64,000 nt of DNA from Thalassotalea_H castellviae. GTDB taxonomy: Bacteria; Pseudomonadota; Gammaproteobacteria; Enterobacterales; Alteromonadaceae. Each line of letters starts with the position of its first letter. Positions within the stretch are counted from its first letter, which is position 1. Below the pieces are notes generated by a model. It had not been told where the DNA came from. It made no database searches and saw nothing but the letters and a program-made list of their open reading frames with translations. Below are positions 63,608 through 64,000 of this stretch, one piece after another. Both the position numbers and the translations under genes were made by a program. The stretch lies in contig NZ_JAVRIF010000013.1 of the NCBI RefSeq assembly GCF_031846185.1, forward strand, positions 6,568-70,567, written 5' to 3'.

Positions 63608-64000
63608 GTGTTGGTTTTGGCAGCCATTATTTATGAAGTGAGTGAAATGACGACGCTATGTCGTAAATTAATAATGAATATTTATATGAATTTTAACATT
63701 GGTAAGAATTGGTTGCGGGAGCCACTTTCTATGAAGAGAGTGAACTGACGACCTAAGGTCGTAAATTAACAATGAATATTTGAATGAATTTTTAACATTA
63801 GTAAGAATTGGTTGCGAGAGCCACTTTCTATGAAGAGAGCGAACTGACGACCTAAGGTCGTAAATTAAAAATGAATATTTGAATGAATTTTTAACATTAG
63901 TAAGAATTGGTTGCGGGAGCCACTTTCTTTGAAGAGAGTGAACTGACGACCTAAGGTCGTAAATTAAAAATGAATATTTGAATGAATTTTTAACATTAGT
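63608..64000. repeat. 99-bp tandem repeat array, running off the right edge
   Basis: Three near-identical 99-bp units start at 63706, 63805 and 63904 (the last is cut by the window after 97 bases). A diverged 98-bp copy precedes them at 63608-63705. Each unit begins GAATTGGTTGCG and carries an ACGACC-TAA-GGTCGT hairpin (63748-63762 in the first full copy). The diverged copy keeps the arms ACGAC/GTCGT with a different loop. A second weak stem, CACTTTCT/AGAGAGTG, is also present. There are no spacers and no continuous reading frame. Extent and genome copy number are unknown. Confidence 0.9.

Noticed and set aside
63533..63748. 71-codon frame running into the tandem repeats
   Set aside because: The repeat period changes from 98 to 99 bases inside it and the following copies carry stops, so it is not a repeat protein gene.
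63608..64000. CRISPR array or integron attC cassette array at the right edge
   Set aside because: Units are contiguous with no unique spacers or cassettes, and no attC core sites or cas/integrase genes are visible.
1..64000. tRNA and rRNA genes
   Set aside because: I read the larger intergenic gaps for tRNA arms and rRNA-like sequence and saw none; a covariance-model scan would be decisive.

Overview
The window is AT-rich, densely coded chromosomal DNA from a marine gammaproteobacterium. It most likely belongs to the Alteromonadales, close to Colwellia or Thalassotalea. The evidence is gene content and layout: fnr beside uspE, rne divergent from rluC, rlmI divergent from acyP, recC-recB-recD, a lysine riboswitch on lysC, a proteobacterial dedicated sortase (Pds) regulatory set, PEP-CTERM and GlyGly-CTERM surface proteins, and DUF3087 and DUF5062 genes. 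I found no rRNA, tRNA, prophage, insertion sequence or CRISPR array. The placement is inference from protein resemblance; no search was run.

Layout. 0-7 kb: small soluble and membrane proteins, an FAA-hydrolase-family hydratase, a membrane-anchored coiled-coil protein, asparagine synthetase B, and a secreted pyroglutamyl-peptidase-like protein whose nucleophile position is Ser instead of Cys. 7-13 kb: an outer-membrane barrel protein, a 1244-residue secreted protein with about 17 thrombospondin-type-3 calcium-binding repeats and a GlyGly-CTERM-like tail, miaE, and a glycosyltransferase-like gene. 13-24 kb: rne and rluC with a long hairpin-rich region between them, a HAD phosphatase, mltD, gloB, a methyltransferase, a NIF3 family gene and an ElyC-like gene. 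24-27 kb: lysine riboswitch and lysC, then divergent queC and queE.

27-33 kb is the most unusual part. It holds a PdsS-like sensor kinase with a sugar-binding-like sensor region, a PdsR-like regulator and, divergently, a PdsO-like OmpA protein. The sortase and its target protein, which usually accompany this set, are not present. The next gene encodes a PEP-CTERM protein preceded by a well-spaced sigma-54 -24/-12 element. With the GlyGly-CTERM protein, signals for three distinct C-terminal surface-sorting systems lie within about 25 kb.

33-41 kb: uspE, fnr, a SafE/DsbD-like membrane protein, an AstE-like metallohydrolase, and a MoxR / DUF58 / transglutaminase (TgpA-like) operon. 41-51 kb: a small membrane protein and the recC-recB-recD operon, ending in a DUF3087 gene. 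51-56 kb: a VOC protein, a DUF5062 protein, a crotonase, a periplasmic isoaspartyl peptidase overlapping a creA lipoprotein gene, an unrecognised 261-residue protein, and a CBS protein. 56-64 kb: hrpA, a PilZ protein, rlmI and acyP, a DUF1653 protein and outer-membrane phospholipase A. The right edge is a 99-bp tandem repeat array, with hairpins in every copy, that runs off the window.

Most of the window is ordinary housekeeping (translation and RNA decay, cell wall turnover, recombination, lysine and queuosine synthesis, anaerobic regulation). The candidates for something new are the sortase-less Pds locus with its neighbour, the nucleophile-substituted C15-like protein, and the terminal repeat array.
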